DNA of 64,000 nt from an uncultured Collinsella sp. (GTDB lineage: Bacteria > Actinomycetota > Coriobacteriia > Coriobacteriales > Coriobacteriaceae). Below are positions 36,374-45,484 of this stretch, one piece after another. Under the pieces are notes generated by a model that did not search any database, had not been told where the DNA came from, and worked only from the letters and a program-made list of their open reading frames with translations. A program made the translations under genes and the position numbers. The stretch covers positions 5,761 through 69,760 of the forward strand of contig CAKUOD010000011.1 of the NCBI GenBank assembly GCA_934668695.1, given 5' to 3'. Within the stretch, counting starts at the first letter, position 1. Every line of letters begins with the position of its first letter.

Positions 36374-37762
36374 ATGATTAAGATTGCCAAGTTTGGCGGC
36401 TCGTCGGTCGCCGACGCCGAACACTTCAAGAAGATTAAGGCCATTGTCGACGCCGACCCTGCCCGCCGTTTTGTGGTGGTTTCTGCCTGCGGTCGCCGCT
36501 TTAAGGGCGACACCAAGGTGACCGATTTGCTCTACTTGGTCAACGCGCACGTCAAGTACCACGTGTCGTGCGAGGAGCTGCTCGAGGACATCGGCCAGCG
36601 CTACTTTGATATTGCTGACGAGCTAGGGCTCACCTATCCCATCCGCGAGGAGTTTGCGGCCTTTGCCGAGCGTGCCCGCTCGGGCGGCTACTCCACCGAG
36701 GAGCTTGTGAGCCGCGGCGAGTACTTTACCGCCCGCCTGATGGCCGAGTACCTGGGCCTGCCGTTCCTGGATGCCGCGACGGTCGTGGCGTTCCATCACG
36801 ACGGTACGCTCAGCATGAACCGCACCTCCGAGCTGGTGCAGGAGTACGGTCAGCAGGGCGGCTTTGTCATGCCCGGTTTCTACGGCGCGACGCGTGAGGG
36901 CCAAATCAAGCTGCTCGACCGCGGCGGCGGCGATATTTCCGGTTCGATCCTGGCCAAGTGCCTGGGCGCCGACCTGTACGAGAACTGGACCGACGTCTCG
37001 GGCTTCTACTCTGCTGACCCGCGCATCGTGCCCGAGGCTCAGCCCATTGCGCGCGTTACCTACGAGGAGCTGCGCGAGCTTTCGTACATGGGCGCAAGCG
37101 TCCTGCACGAGGAGGCCGTGTTCCCCGTGCGCGAGGCAGGCATTCCGCTGGTCATCAAGAACACCAATGCGCCGCAGGACCCCGGCACCATCATTAGCGA
37201 GACGGCTGACGAGGGTGAGGCAGAGCCCATCATTACCGGCGTGACCGGCAAACGCGGTTTTGTCGCCATCAATGTGGCCCGCGACCGCACCAAGCCCCGC
37301 GTTGGCTTTATGCGCCGTGCGCTTTCGGTCTTCGAGCGCTATGACGTCTCCGTCGAGCACATGCCCACCGGTGTCGACCGCTTTGGCGCCGTGGTGCAGG
37401 AGCAGGACGTGCACGATTCGCTGTACTCGCTCGTGGGCGACATCCAGCAGGAGGTCGAGCCGCTCGAGATCGAGGTCGTCGAGGGCTTGGCGCTTATCGC
37501 TACCGTTGGACGCAACCTGCGCGGTCGCGCCGGCATCTCTGGCCACCTGTTTGGCATGCTTGGCCAGGCGGGCGTGAGCGTGCGTATGATTTCGCAGAGC
37601 TGCGACGAGATCAACATCATTATCGGCGTGGAGGAGAAGGACTTCGATCTGGCGATCCAGACCATCTACCGCGCCTTCTCCGATGAGAACGGTATTGTGA
37701 AGGTCTCCGATCTGGAGGCTCCCGCACCGGTCGATCCCGCCCTGGCCGCGCTCCGCAAGTAG
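36374..37762 (+). CDS. lysC: Aspartate kinase
   Basis: 462 residues from ATG 36374 after GAAAGGTAACC. It phosphorylates aspartate, the first step to lysine, threonine and methionine. N-terminal kinase domain begins KIAKFGGSSVAD; FYGATREGQIKLLDRGGGDISG and ENWTDVSGFYSADPR are typical active-site regions; two ACT domains (about 310-450) contain GRAGISGHLFGMLGQAGVS and QSCDEINI, which bind feedback amino acids. It is a monofunctional kinase of the long class. Divergent from thrC, with asd next on the same strand. Confidence 0.94.
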   Translation: MIKIAKFGGSSVADAEHFKKIKAIVDADPARRFVVVSACGRRFKGDTKVTDLLYLVNAHVKYHVSCEELLEDIGQRYFDIADELGLTYPIREEFAAFAERARSGGYSTEELVSRGEYFTARLMAEYLGLPFLDAATVVAFHHDGTLSMNRTSELVQEYGQQGGFVMPGFYGATREGQIKLLDRGGGDISGSILAKCLGADLYENWTDVSGFYSADPRIVPEAQPIARVTYEELRELSYMGASVLHEEAVFPVREAGIPLVIKNTNAPQDPGTIISETADEGEAEPIITGVTGKRGFVAINVARDRTKPRVGFMRRALSVFERYDVSVEHMPTGVDRFGAVVQEQDVHDSLYSLVGDIQQEVEPLEIEVVEGLALIATVGRNLRGRAGISGHLFGMLGQAGVSVRMISQSCDEINIIIGVEEKDFDLAIQTIYRAFSDENGIVKVSDLEAPAPVDPALAALRK

Positions 37763-37835
37763 CTGCCGTCCCGGTGCATTTTTGGGACAAGTGCCAAAAA
37801 TCTACGGCGGGGCGTTTCGTTTCGGTTTCGTTTCG

Positions 37836-37866
37836 ACGGGGCGGGTTTCGTGCCCGCCCCGTTCTT
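37836..37866 (+). terminator. Terminator between lysC and asd
   Basis: ACGGGGCGGG pairs with CCCGCCCCGT around TTTCGTG, followed by TCTTGTAT. A run of GTTTCG units (37813-37836) precedes it. A new promoter for asd must then lie close by; TATACA at 37868-37873 is a possible -10. Confidence 0.7.
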
Positions 37867-37936
37867 GTATACACTGGCAACAATAATCGGCCTGCTCGGC
37901 GTGCGGGCAAAAGCCACAACCTTTAAAGGGGGAAGC

Positions 37937-38962
37937 ATGAAACAGTACACGGTTGCTATTTTGGGCGCGACGGGAGCCGTGGGCACCCAGATGCTCGAGT
38001 GCCTCGACGAGCAGGAGTTTCCGGTCGGTAAGCTCAAACTGCTGGCGAGCGCACGCTCTGCGGGCAAGACCGTCGAGTTCCGCGGCGAGCAGGTTGTGAT
38101 TGAGGAGGCTTGCCCCGAGGCCTTTGAGGGCTGCGACATCGTACTCGGTGCTGCCGGCGACGATATCGCCAAGGAACTGCTGCCCGAGGCCGTCAAGCGC
38201 GGCGCCGTTGTGGTCGACAACAGCCACGCCTTCCGCATGGATCCCGAGGTGCCGCTGGTCGTGCCCGAGATCAATGCCGATGACATCAAGTGGCATCATG
38301 GCCTTATTGCCAACCCCAACTGCGCGACCATCATCGGCCTGGTTCCCACCTGGCCGCTGCATCAGCTTGCTGGCGTGAAGCGTATGATCGTGTCCACGTA
38401 TCAGGCAGCTTCGGGCGCCGGCGCTCCCGGTATGGCCGAGCTTGAGGCTCAGCTGGCCGCCCTGGGCCGCGGCGAGGAGATTCCCGAGCCGCGCGCGTTT
38501 GCCGCCCAGCTGGCGAGCAACCTGATTCCGCAGATCGGCGGTGTCAAGGAGGAAGGCTTTACCTCCGAGGAGATGAAGCTGCAGAACGAGGGCCGTAAGA
38601 TCATGCATCTGCCTGAGCTGCGCGTGAACTGCACCTGCGTGCGCGTGCCGGTGCTGCGTTCGCACTCCGAGAGCATTACGCTCGAGTTTGAGCGCGATAT
38701 TACGGTCGAGGAGGCCCGTGCCGCGCTGGCTGCCGCTCCCGGCGTGAAGCTGGTTGACGACATGAGCGCCGAGGATGCACACGACCGCTTCCCCATGCCG
38801 ATGGATACGTCCGACCAGGACCTGATTTGGGTCGGCCGCGTGCGTCGCGACATCTCGAACCCCGAGACCGCACGTGGCATCACCTTCTGGTGCTGCGGCG
38901 ACCAAATCCGTAAGGGCGCGGCAACCAACGCCGTCCAGATTGCTAAGCTGCTCTGCGAGTAG
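37937..38962 (+). CDS. asd: Aspartate-semialdehyde dehydrogenase
   Basis: 341 residues from ATG 37937 after AAGGGGGAAGC; the in-frame ATG at 37850 lies in the terminator and is rejected. It reduces aspartyl phosphate to the semialdehyde with NADPH. Features: GATGAVGTQ at 10-18, the catalytic Cys129 in ANPNCAT, and the catalytic-region His of RSHSESI near residue 240. Length and motifs match the Gram-positive type. It follows lysC, giving the shared trunk of the aspartate family, with threonine genes on the other strand. Confidence 0.94.
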   Translation: MKQYTVAILGATGAVGTQMLECLDEQEFPVGKLKLLASARSAGKTVEFRGEQVVIEEACPEAFEGCDIVLGAAGDDIAKELLPEAVKRGAVVVDNSHAFRMDPEVPLVVPEINADDIKWHHGLIANPNCATIIGLVPTWPLHQLAGVKRMIVSTYQAASGAGAPGMAELEAQLAALGRGEEIPEPRAFAAQLASNLIPQIGGVKEEGFTSEEMKLQNEGRKIMHLPELRVNCTCVRVPVLRSHSESITLEFERDITVEEARAALAAAPGVKLVDDMSAEDAHDRFPMPMDTSDQDLIWVGRVRRDISNPETARGITFWCCGDQIRKGAATNAVQIAKLLCE

Positions 38963-38975
38963 TGCGACCTGTCCG

Positions 38976-39103
38976 GCGGGGGCCGGGCTTAGTTTTCAGA
39001 ACGTCCTCGACCATGTGTGGCGCCTTGTCCTGCTCCTTCGGAGCCGCGGACAAGGCGCCACACTGGTCTGCGGAGTGTTCTGAAAACTAAGCCCGGCCCC
39101 CGC
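38976..39103 (+). repeat. Structured hairpin element, class A copy 3
   Basis: It starts 14 bases after the asd stop. The outer stem is 27 bp and perfect (38976-39002 with 39077-39103). Internal strands are GTCCTC-GACC-ATG and CT-GGTC-TGCGGAGT, with GACC/GGTC as the covarying helix. The inner stem TGTGGCGCCTTGTCC/GGACAAGGCGCCACA is 15 bp. Confidence 0.85.
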
Positions 39104-39365
39104 CTGCGGTGACTCGGCTGCGAGCGGCCTGCGATGGGGCCGTTGTTGGTTGGGGCCGCTGGGCTGATGTGGGGGCACGTGGCCGTTGCAGGCCCTGGTC
39201 CCGGCGGCGGCCCCGGCGCTTCGCGCCTGCCGCCTTGGGGGACTGCGGAGCGCGGCCGGCAGCTGCGGCGCTGTCGCGCCTGCTGCCTTGGGTGACTTTG
39301 GGGTCGATTGGGGTTGTCTGCACAATTCGCGGTATTATGTTGCGGAGTTTTGAAAGGAGCCGCTG
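39104..39365. other. GC-rich gap before the methyltransferase gene
   Basis: Rich in GGCCGC-like strings with short repeats such as GCCTGCCGCCTTGGG/GCCTGCTGCCTTGGG (39226-39240, 39279-39293). No credible ORF by composition. AAAGGAG at 39353-39359 is the ribosome site of the next gene. Confidence 0.3.
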
Positions 39366-39944
39366 GTGGTCACGACGACGTTTGCTTCGCCTTTGGGCGA
39401 AATCCTGCTTGCCGCTGATGCCCGCGGTTTGACGGGGCTTTGGTTTGAGGGGCAGGAGCACTTTGGTTCCGCGCTTCTCCGGGAAGACTCCGAACATGTT
39501 GAAGGCGCCGACGCGGTTTCCGGTACCGGTGGGATGTCTTCGGTGAGTCCGGCAAATGGCGCGGCTTCTTCGGTGCTTGAGCGTTCTTGGGCTTGGTTGA
39601 ATGCCTATTTTGCGGGACAGGAGCCTCGATTTACGCCGCCGTTGCATATGATCGGCACGGCGTTTCAGCGTGAAGTTTGGTTTGAACTGCTTTCAATTCC
39701 GCGTGGCGAGGTCGCTACGTATGGCGAGGTCGCCCAGCGTGTTGCGGCTCGACATCGTGTGCCGGGAAACGAGGCACCCGTCGTGTCTCCTCGTGCGGTG
39801 GGGGCTGCGGTTGCGCGTAATCCCATTTCGATAATCGTGCCGTGCCATCGCGTGGTCGCGGCCGACGGATCGCTCAACGGATATGCCGGCGGGCTTGATC
39901 GCAAGGAGTGGCTGCTTCGGCTTGAGGGCGCGTACGAGGAATAA
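39366..39944 (+). CDS. ogt: Methylated-DNA--protein-cysteine methyltransferase
   Basis: 192 residues from GTG 39366 after GAAAGGAGCCGCTG. It removes O6-alkyl groups from guanine by transfer to its own Cys160 in the PCHRV motif; the helix-turn-helix part is FQREVWFELLSIPRGEVATY. There are extra residues around 45-70 (VSGTGGMSSVSPANGAAS), absent from short Ogt proteins, and again around 130-142, so the protein is longer than the usual 160-170. Single-gene unit. DNA repair, cytoplasm. Confidence 0.92.
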   Translation: MVTTTFASPLGEILLAADARGLTGLWFEGQEHFGSALLREDSEHVEGADAVSGTGGMSSVSPANGAASSVLERSWAWLNAYFAGQEPRFTPPLHMIGTAFQREVWFELLSIPRGEVATYGEVAQRVAARHRVPGNEAPVVSPRAVGAAVARNPISIIVPCHRVVAADGSLNGYAGGLDRKEWLLRLEGAYEE

Positions 39945-39955
39945 CGCCAGGGCAC

Positions 39956-40019
39956 TTTGCATGACGAAGGCGCCGCGAAAGGACGAGTCACTGTCCCTTC
40001 GCGCCCGGCATGCGTCAAA
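39956..40019 (+). terminator. Interrupted hairpin after ogt
   Basis: TTTG-CA-TGACG pairs with CGTCAAA at the base, and GCGAAAGGAC pairs with GTCCCTTCGC higher up, with bulges between. It starts 12 bases after the stop. A likely terminator or another structured 3' element. Confidence 0.5.
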
Positions 40020-40089
40020 GCGCTCGACACGTGCGCCTTAAGTTTGGCTAAGCCACATCCTGCGTATTTAAAAACGCGCAGGTTGAGCA

Positions 40090-40140
40090 GCTAAGGCTGC
40101 GCTAAGGCGGTTGACGGTACGCTATCATCGGCAGTATCGA
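40090..40140 (+). promoter_or_regulatory. Promoter and tandem operator of the two-component operon
   Basis: GCTAAGG at 40090-40096 and 40101-40107 form an 11-base-period direct repeat, the pattern bound by OmpR-type regulators, directly before TTGACG (-35, 40111-40116), an 18-base spacer and TATCGA (-10, 40135-40140). It implies activation of the operon by its own response regulator. Confidence 0.6.
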
Positions 40141-40172
40141 AACCTGTAGAGCCATGCGCCAAAGGAGCAACT

Positions 40173-40856
40173 ATGAAGCTGATGCTTGCCGAGGACGAAC
40201 CTGGTCTCTCCCGCGCCCTCACCGCGATTCTTCAACATAGCGACTACGAGGTCGACACCGCGCTCGACGGCCTGACGGCGCTCGAGTATCTGCTCGCCAA
40301 CGACTATGATGCCGCGATTCTGGACATTATGATGCCCGGCATGGACGGTATCGAGGTGCTCAAGCGCACACGCGCCGCCGGCAAGCGACTGCCCATCATC
40401 ATGCTTACGGCAAAAAGCGAGGTGTCCGATAAGGTCGAGGGCCTGGATGCCGGTGCCAACGATTACCTGACCAAGCCGTTTGCCGCCAAGGAACTGCTTG
40501 CGCGTATTCGTGCCATGACGCGTGCCGCGACGGCAATTGACGCCACGACGCTCAGCGTGGGTAACGTGCGCCTCGACACGGCGGCTTGCACGCTTGTGGG
40601 ACCTTTGGGCGAGGAGCACCTGGCCAATCGCGAGTTTCAGCTTATGGAACTCTTTATGCGCAACGCCGGCACGCGCATGCCCACTGAACGTCTGATGCTC
40701 GAGGTTTGGGGTGAGGACGCGCCCGAAGGCGCCAACGTGGTGTGGGTCTATATCTCGTACCTGCGCAAAAAGCTGACGGCGCTTGGTGCCAACGTTGCCA
40801 TTCGCGCGTCGCGTAACCAGGGCTATTCGCTCGAGGTTGTCGAGGAAGGCGAATAA
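40173..40856 (+). CDS. OmpR-family response regulator
   Basis: 227 residues from ATG 40173 after AAAGGAG. The receiver domain (1-120) has acidic pair ED at 7-8, phosphoacceptor Asp51 in AILDIMMPGMDG, Thr in MLTAKS, and Lys in TKPF. The winged-helix domain (about 130-225) ends with VWVYISYLRKKL and RASRNQGYSLEV. It forms an operon with the histidine kinase two bases downstream. The tandem GCTAAGG site upstream is a candidate target. The stimulus is unknown. Confidence 0.92.
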   Translation: MKLMLAEDEPGLSRALTAILQHSDYEVDTALDGLTALEYLLANDYDAAILDIMMPGMDGIEVLKRTRAAGKRLPIIMLTAKSEVSDKVEGLDAGANDYLTKPFAAKELLARIRAMTRAATAIDATTLSVGNVRLDTAACTLVGPLGEEHLANREFQLMELFMRNAGTRMPTERLMLEVWGEDAPEGANVVWVYISYLRKKLTALGANVAIRASRNQGYSLEVVEEGE

Positions 40857-40858
40857 GC

Positions 40859-42238
40859 GTGAGCGCGAGCGCGTGGTGCAAGCGCATGACGGAGTGGTTT
40901 CACGCCGCCTCGAGTAGTAAGGGGCGGGCTAATTCTGTTGACGCATTGGGCCGCCGTCTGCGTCGCAAGTTTATCCTCGTTGCCATGGGCGCCGTGACCG
41001 TGGTGCTCACGCTCATCATCGCCGGCATCAACATCGTCAATTATTCGCATGTCTGCAAAATGGCTGATGCGCGTCTGGACTATATCCTGGCAGGCAAGGG
41101 CAGCATCGATTGGGAAGACGAGTCCAGGACCGATTCCGGCAATGGCGGGGATACGAGCACCGGCATGGTTGCGGATGGCGATCGAGCGGGCGCTCGCGTG
41201 GGACATTTTGAAGGCATGACGGCGGAGTCACCCTTCGACACGCGCTACTTTACGGTGACGCTTGTCGATGGGCAGGTGGTCGATGTCAATACCGCCCGCA
41301 TTGCCGCGGTGGGCGCCAAGCGTGCCGCCCGTATTGCCATGGGGCTGGATTCCAAGGGCCTGACCTCTGGGTTTTCTGGTAACTACCGCTATACGACCAC
41401 AGCTCAAGGCGAAAAGACCACCTATGTGTTCGTGGACTGTTCGCGCGAGCTTGCAAGTTTCCATTCGTTTTTGAACGCGAGTGTGGCAATCAGCTGTATT
41501 GGCTGGCTGGCGGTGCTGGCAATTGTAACGGTCGCGTCGGGTGCCGTGATTCGACCGATGGTCGAGAGTTACAGCAAGCAAAAGCGATTTATTACCGATG
41601 CAAGCCACGAGATCAAGACGCCGCTCGCTGTGATCGATGCCGCCAACGAGGTACAGGAGATTGAGAGCGGCGAGAGTGAGTGGACGCAGAGCATTCACGA
41701 GCAGGTGGCGCGACTGACGGCACTTACGGAGCGTCTGGTATTTTTGGCGCGCATGGACGAGGGCTCGGCGGGCTTTACCATGGCGTCGATCGATCTCTCG
41801 GAGGCAGTTGACAAGGCAGCCGCGCCGTTTGAATCGGTGGCGGTCTCGCGCGGCAAGCGCCTGTCGATGTCGGTCGCGACCGGCGTGCGCGCTCATGCCG
41901 ATGCTGCGGCGGTGACGCAGGTGGTTGAGTTGCTGCTGGACAACGCCACGCGCTATGCGAGCGAGGGCAGCGTGATCGAGTTGAGTCTGCGCGCCGTTTC
42001 GCGCGGTGCGGGCAAAGGCTCGGCAGAGCTTGTCGTATCGAACGCTGTAGACGAGCTGCCCGAAGGCGACCTGGACCGATTGTTCGACCGCTTCTATCGT
42101 GCGGACGTGTCGCGCAGCTCCAAGACAGGCGGCTCGGGTGTGGGCCTATCCGTCGTGCGCGCCATCGCCGAGGCCCATGGCGGCTCCGCTACCGTATCTG
42201 GCCACGACCATCAGATCACCTTCACCGTCCGCCTCTAA
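40859..42238 (+). CDS. Sensor histidine kinase
   Basis: 459 residues from GTG 40859, whose ribosome site GAGGAAGG lies in the end of the regulator gene. Two membrane helices (about 38-62 and 208-232) enclose an extracellular segment of about 145 residues rich in Asp, Gly and Ser. No clear HAMP domain: the phosphoacceptor His250 (DASHEIKTPLAVI) comes only 18 residues after helix 2. The ATP domain has DNATRYAS (N box) and GGSGVGLSVVRAIAEAHGG (G box). Partner of the preceding regulator. Confidence 0.92.
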   Translation: MSASAWCKRMTEWFHAASSSKGRANSVDALGRRLRRKFILVAMGAVTVVLTLIIAGINIVNYSHVCKMADARLDYILAGKGSIDWEDESRTDSGNGGDTSTGMVADGDRAGARVGHFEGMTAESPFDTRYFTVTLVDGQVVDVNTARIAAVGAKRAARIAMGLDSKGLTSGFSGNYRYTTTAQGEKTTYVFVDCSRELASFHSFLNASVAISCIGWLAVLAIVTVASGAVIRPMVESYSKQKRFITDASHEIKTPLAVIDAANEVQEIESGESEWTQSIHEQVARLTALTERLVFLARMDEGSAGFTMASIDLSEAVDKAAAPFESVAVSRGKRLSMSVATGVRAHADAAAVTQVVELLLDNATRYASEGSVIELSLRAVSRGAGKGSAELVVSNAVDELPEGDLDRLFDRFYRADVSRSSKTGGSGVGLSVVRAIAEAHGGSATVSGHDHQITFTVRL

Positions 42239-42289
42239 AACCTGCAAAAAGGGACAGGTTTATTTTGGCAGGTTTTATCTGGGGAAACG
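42237..42289 (+). repeat. Dispersed CCTGCC palindrome, copy 3
   Basis: AAAACCTGCAAAAAGGGA then CAGGTTTATTTTGGCAGG and TTTTATCTGGGGAAAC. It overlaps the stop codon of the kinase gene. Confidence 0.8.
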
Positions 42290-42308
42290 TCGATGGAGGA
42301 GGCTGTGG

Positions 42309-42420
42309 GCGGAAACCGTGTCCCGGTTTGACGCCTCGGAATGGGATGAACTTTCCCCTTGGAGGGCCTAGCGGAAACCGTGTCCCGGAATACAGCCTCA
42401 GAGTGGCATGCCGTTTCCGG
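42309..42420. repeat. Two tandem copies of a 62-bp unit
   Basis: GCGGAAACCGTGTCCCGG occurs at 42309-42326 and 42371-42388, followed in both by a related stretch (GCCTC, GAATGG/GAGTGG, TTTCC). The second unit also ends with CCGTTTCCGG, an inverse of its own start. No ORF. Origin unknown. Confidence 0.55.
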
Positions 42421-42446
42421 TTGAGACCACCTGCTTGGACATCTTT

Positions 42447-43682
42447 CTACGCTCGCTTTTGCAGAGCGTAGATCGATTTGTCCATGTTGAACAGATAAGC
42501 TACGACGCAGACGATAAAGAACGGCGGCAGGTTGCCAAATCCAAAGACCTCACAACCAATGAGGATGGGCGCAAGCAGCGTGTTGGTGGCGCTGCCAAAG
42601 ACGGCGGCGTAGCCCAGTGCGGCGCAGAGCTCGACGGGCATGCCGAGCATCCCGGCGAGCACGACGCCCAGGCTGGCCCCGATGGAGAACAGCGGCGTTA
42701 CCTCGCCACCTTGATATCCGGCGGCAAGCGTGACAATGGTGAGTGCAAATTTGAGTGCCCAATCCCAGGGCATGATGGCTGCTGCGCCGTTTCCACCCAG
42801 GGCTGCCGATATCAGGTTGGTACCGAGTCCGCAGTAGCGCCCCTGCCATAGCGCGAACAGAATCGCCGACAGCATGAGGCCCATGACGGCAATGCGCGTA
42901 TAGGGGTGGGGGAGAAGGCGCGCTGCAAGGGTTTTGGCATGGGCGAGGCACCAGGCAAAAGCGCCACCGATCATACCGAACGTGATACCCAGCACTATGA
43001 GCCGCCCAAGGCCGGGGAGGTCGAGCGCGTACGAGGCGGCAACGGCGACTTCGAACTTCTCGAGCCCCAAGGCGCCGGAGGTCATGCTTGCGGCGAGCGA
43101 TGCCGTGAGCGCGGGGAATAGCGCGCGGTATTCCATGCGTCCAGCGACCAATACCTCAATGGCAAAGACTGTGGCTGCCAGGGGTGTTCGGAAAAGTCCG
43201 GCAAAGCCGGCGGCCATACCGATGAGCAAAAACGTGTTGCCGGGGTCGCGGAAGGGCAGCCGGCGTCCAATCCAATGGGAGACGGTTGCGCCGATCTGTA
43301 CAGCCACGCCCTCGCGTCCCGCGCTGCCGCCAAAGAGGTGCGTCCCCCACGTGCTCAGCATGATGAGCGGCACCAAACGCGGGGAGATGGCGTTCTCGCG
43401 TCCATGGCCCACATCGAACACCAAGCTCATGCCACGGTCGGTGCCTTTGCCCCAGGTACGGTAGGCGAACACGATGGCGAGGCCCATCAAGGCGAGGAAG
43501 GGGAGGAGCAGAGCAACATGTTCGTCGCGAAAGGTGCCGATTGCCAGCAACACGCGGCCGAAGAGCGCGCAGACAGCACCAACGATAATGCCGACAGGGA
43601 TTCCGGCAGCACCCATAAGAACGAGGCCGCTATAGGTGTTGAGTAGGCGTTTGGCTTTAATTGATATGGCGCTTTCCGGCAT
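42447..43682 (-). CDS. ClC-family chloride channel or H+/anion antiporter
   Basis: 411 residues with about 10-11 hydrophobic segments. The selectivity loop GSAGREGVAVQIG keeps the gating glutamate (Glu124) of the GREGP motif, although Pro is Val; a second loop YQGGEVTPLFSIGASLG matches the GGxFxPxLxxGA motif. The gating Glu suggests a proton-coupled exchanger rather than a pure channel; fluoride or chloride export for acid resistance is possible. It is a single gene reading toward repeats at 42237-42420. Confidence 0.88.
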   Translation of the reverse strand: MPESAISIKAKRLLNTYSGLVLMGAAGIPVGIIVGAVCALFGRVLLAIGTFRDEHVALLLPFLALMGLAIVFAYRTWGKGTDRGMSLVFDVGHGRENAISPRLVPLIMLSTWGTHLFGGSAGREGVAVQIGATVSHWIGRRLPFRDPGNTFLLIGMAAGFAGLFRTPLAATVFAIEVLVAGRMEYRALFPALTASLAASMTSGALGLEKFEVAVAASYALDLPGLGRLIVLGITFGMIGGAFAWCLAHAKTLAARLLPHPYTRIAVMGLMLSAILFALWQGRYCGLGTNLISAALGGNGAAAIMPWDWALKFALTIVTLAAGYQGGEVTPLFSIGASLGVVLAGMLGMPVELCAALGYAAVFGSATNTLLAPILIGCEVFGFGNLPPFFIVCVVAYLFNMDKSIYALQKRA

Positions 43683-43847
43683 GTTGCTTTCCGATGCGAG
43701 CTCTCTTGATATAAAAAGAGCTGGAGTTGCGCATCGTTGAGAGGCTTTCCAGCTTTAGCGAAACAAACATATAAGATGTGATGACTCGCGTCAAGAAAAC
43801 TGCTGGGCGGCTTGGGACCGACTGGCTGGCTGGTGTCAGTGCCTGCT

Positions 43848-43868
43848 ACGTGGCATGATGAGCCACGT
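43848..43868. other. Small hairpin at the end of the GyrI-like gene
   Basis: ACGTGGC pairs with GCCACGT around ATGATGA. It overlaps the minus-strand stop codon and may be the start of a terminator. Confidence 0.35.
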
Positions 43869-44506
43869 TACTCAGCAAGCTTAATGGGATGGCGAACTAC
43901 TGTCTTGAGCTTCTCCGGTGCGCATTTGCGTGGGTCGGAGAGGTAGATCTCGTGATGAAGGCGGGCATTGGAAAAGTCGAGGGCATAGCCCTGCTCTGCC
44001 GCAAATTCATGCATGGTGTCTACGGTTGCCGGCTCGCTGTCGTAAGGTCCGGTATGCATGCACTGTACGCACAGGCCCTCGTCAACCTTAAGCAGCTCGA
44101 CTGCGGAAAAGTCCAGTTTCTTTTTGGCGGTAGCTTCCGCGACGGCCCAGTCAAAGTCTGCCTGGGTGACGAAATCGGGCAAGCGGATGCACGAGATGAA
44201 GTTGAAGTCGTCCTTGCGCACATAGTCGATGTCGCTGCTGGGGGAGTCTTGCCACCAGAAGCCCTCGAGCGGCGGCACCACAAAGTCGAAATAGCCTTCG
44301 ATGTTTCTTGAACCTTTCTTCGACATCTTTATGGTGTAAGCGACGCCGTAAAGCAATGGCAGGGTGCTTTGATACTCTCCGTCTTCAGCGTTTGGATCGC
44401 CCTTTCCGCGTACGGCGACGTAGCTCATGGGCGGGACGGTTACGATGCTTGGCTTGCCTGCCGGCCTATAGAGCTCCTTGCATTCCTTCTTGAAGTCGTA
44501 CGCCAC
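43868..44506 (-). CDS. GyrI-like small-molecule-binding protein
   Basis: 212 residues from ATG 44506. It matches the stand-alone GyrI-like (AraC effector-binding) family: MSYVAVRGKGDPN near residue 27, YTIKMSKKGS, and YLSDPRKCAPEKLKTVVRHP at the end. These proteins bind hydrophobic compounds and some hydrolyse them; no DNA-binding domain is attached. The conserved C-terminal Glu-Lys block is kept. Neighbours give no clue. A ribosome site AAAGGCGACC precedes the start. Confidence 0.8.
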   Translation of the reverse strand: MAYDFKKECKELYRPAGKPSIVTVPPMSYVAVRGKGDPNAEDGEYQSTLPLLYGVAYTIKMSKKGSRNIEGYFDFVVPPLEGFWWQDSPSSDIDYVRKDDFNFISCIRLPDFVTQADFDWAVAEATAKKKLDFSAVELLKVDEGLCVQCMHTGPYDSEPATVDTMHEFAAEQGYALDFSNARLHHEIYLSDPRKCAPEKLKTVVRHPIKLAE

Positions 44507-44678
44507 GGTGGTCGCCTTTCTGCGGATGAGCTTGTTTGGACGGTAGCATCATATCATAGAAACGAACAGCTGTTCGAAGAACTTGGCTGACAGATTGAGG
44601 TGCGTATTATGCGTTTGGCAGGCGGCCTGACTCCGTGGATGGCCCCTCTGTCGCCTCGTCGCTCTACCAACACCCGCC

Positions 44679-44728
44679 GTTTCCCCATATAAAACCTGCC
44701 AAAATAAACCTGTCCCTTTTTGGTAGGT
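44679..44728 (-). repeat. Dispersed CCTGCC palindrome, copy 4
   Basis: GTTTCCCCATATAAAACC then TGCCAAAATAAACCTGTC and CCTTTTTGGTAGGT, in reverse orientation. It lies about 50 bases before the ABC exporter ATPase gene. The gap 44507-44777 holds no gene. Confidence 0.8.
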
Positions 44729-44777
44729 GCGAAATGGGTAATACTAAAGAGTTATCCGACCAGATGGGAATTAATCG

Positions 44778-45479
44778 ATGGCCTATATCGAATTCAAAGA
44801 CGTCATCAAGGCATACGGCGAGGGCGACGCCCGCATCCACGCGCTCGACGGCGCGAGCTTTACGGTCGAGCGCGGTGAGCTCGCCATCATTCTGGGCGCT
44901 TCGGGCGCCGGCAAGACCACGGCCCTCAACATTCTGGGCGGCATGGATACGGTAACCTCCGGCACTGTGACGGTGGACGGGCGCGACGTGAGCTCCGCCA
45001 ATGAGGCGCAACTCGTGGAATACCGCCGCGCCGACGTCGGCTTTGTCTTCCAGTTCTACAATCTGGTTCCTAACCTGACGGCGCTTGAGAACGTCGAACT
45101 CGCGGCGCAGATCTGCCCCGATTCGCTCGATGCCGAGCAAACGCTTCGTCAGGTTGGCCTGGGCGAGCGCCTGGGCAACTTTCCGGCGCAGCTTTCGGGC
45201 GGCGAGCAGCAGCGCGTATCCATCGCCCGCGCGCTGGCCAAGAACCCCAAGCTGCTTTTGTGCGACGAGCCTACGGGTGCACTCGACTACAAAACCGGCA
45301 AGCAGATCTTGCAGCTGCTACAGGACACTTGCCGCAAGCAGGGCATTACGGTCATTATCATCACCCACAACTCTGCGCTGGCGCCCATGGCCGATCGCCT
45401 GATTCGCTTTAAGAGCGGTCGCGTAGAGAGCGAGACAGTCCAGCAAAATCCCGTGCCGATCGAGACGATCGAGTGGTAG
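44778..45479 (+). CDS. ABC transporter ATPase, MacB/LolD type
   Basis: 233 residues from ATG 44778. Walker [10 protein letters not shown] (about 39-47), Q loop [17 protein letters not shown], signature [15 protein letters not shown], Walker [13 protein letters not shown] and switch HNSA. These features place it with ATPases that serve FtsX-type permeases, which use mechanical force rather than transport through the membrane helices. It overlaps the frame of the following 921-residue permease region closely. Substrate unknown; candidates are peptides or lipoproteins. Confidence 0.93.
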   Translation: MAYIEFKDVIKAYGEGDARIHALDGASFTVERGELAIILGASGAGKTTALNILGGMDTVTSGTVTVDGRDVSSANEAQLVEYRRADVGFVFQFYNLVPNLTALENVELAAQICPDSLDAEQTLRQVGLGERLGNFPAQLSGGEQQRVSIARALAKNPKLLLCDEPTGALDYKTGKQILQLLQDTCRKQGITVIIITHNSALAPMADRLIRFKSGRVESETVQQNPVPIETIEW

Positions 45480-45484
45480 CGCCC

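Noticed and set aside
37813..37836. GTTTCG short tandem repeats before asd as a phase-variable tract
   Set aside because: Only four imperfect units directly before a terminator and outside any coding frame; too short to argue for slippage control.
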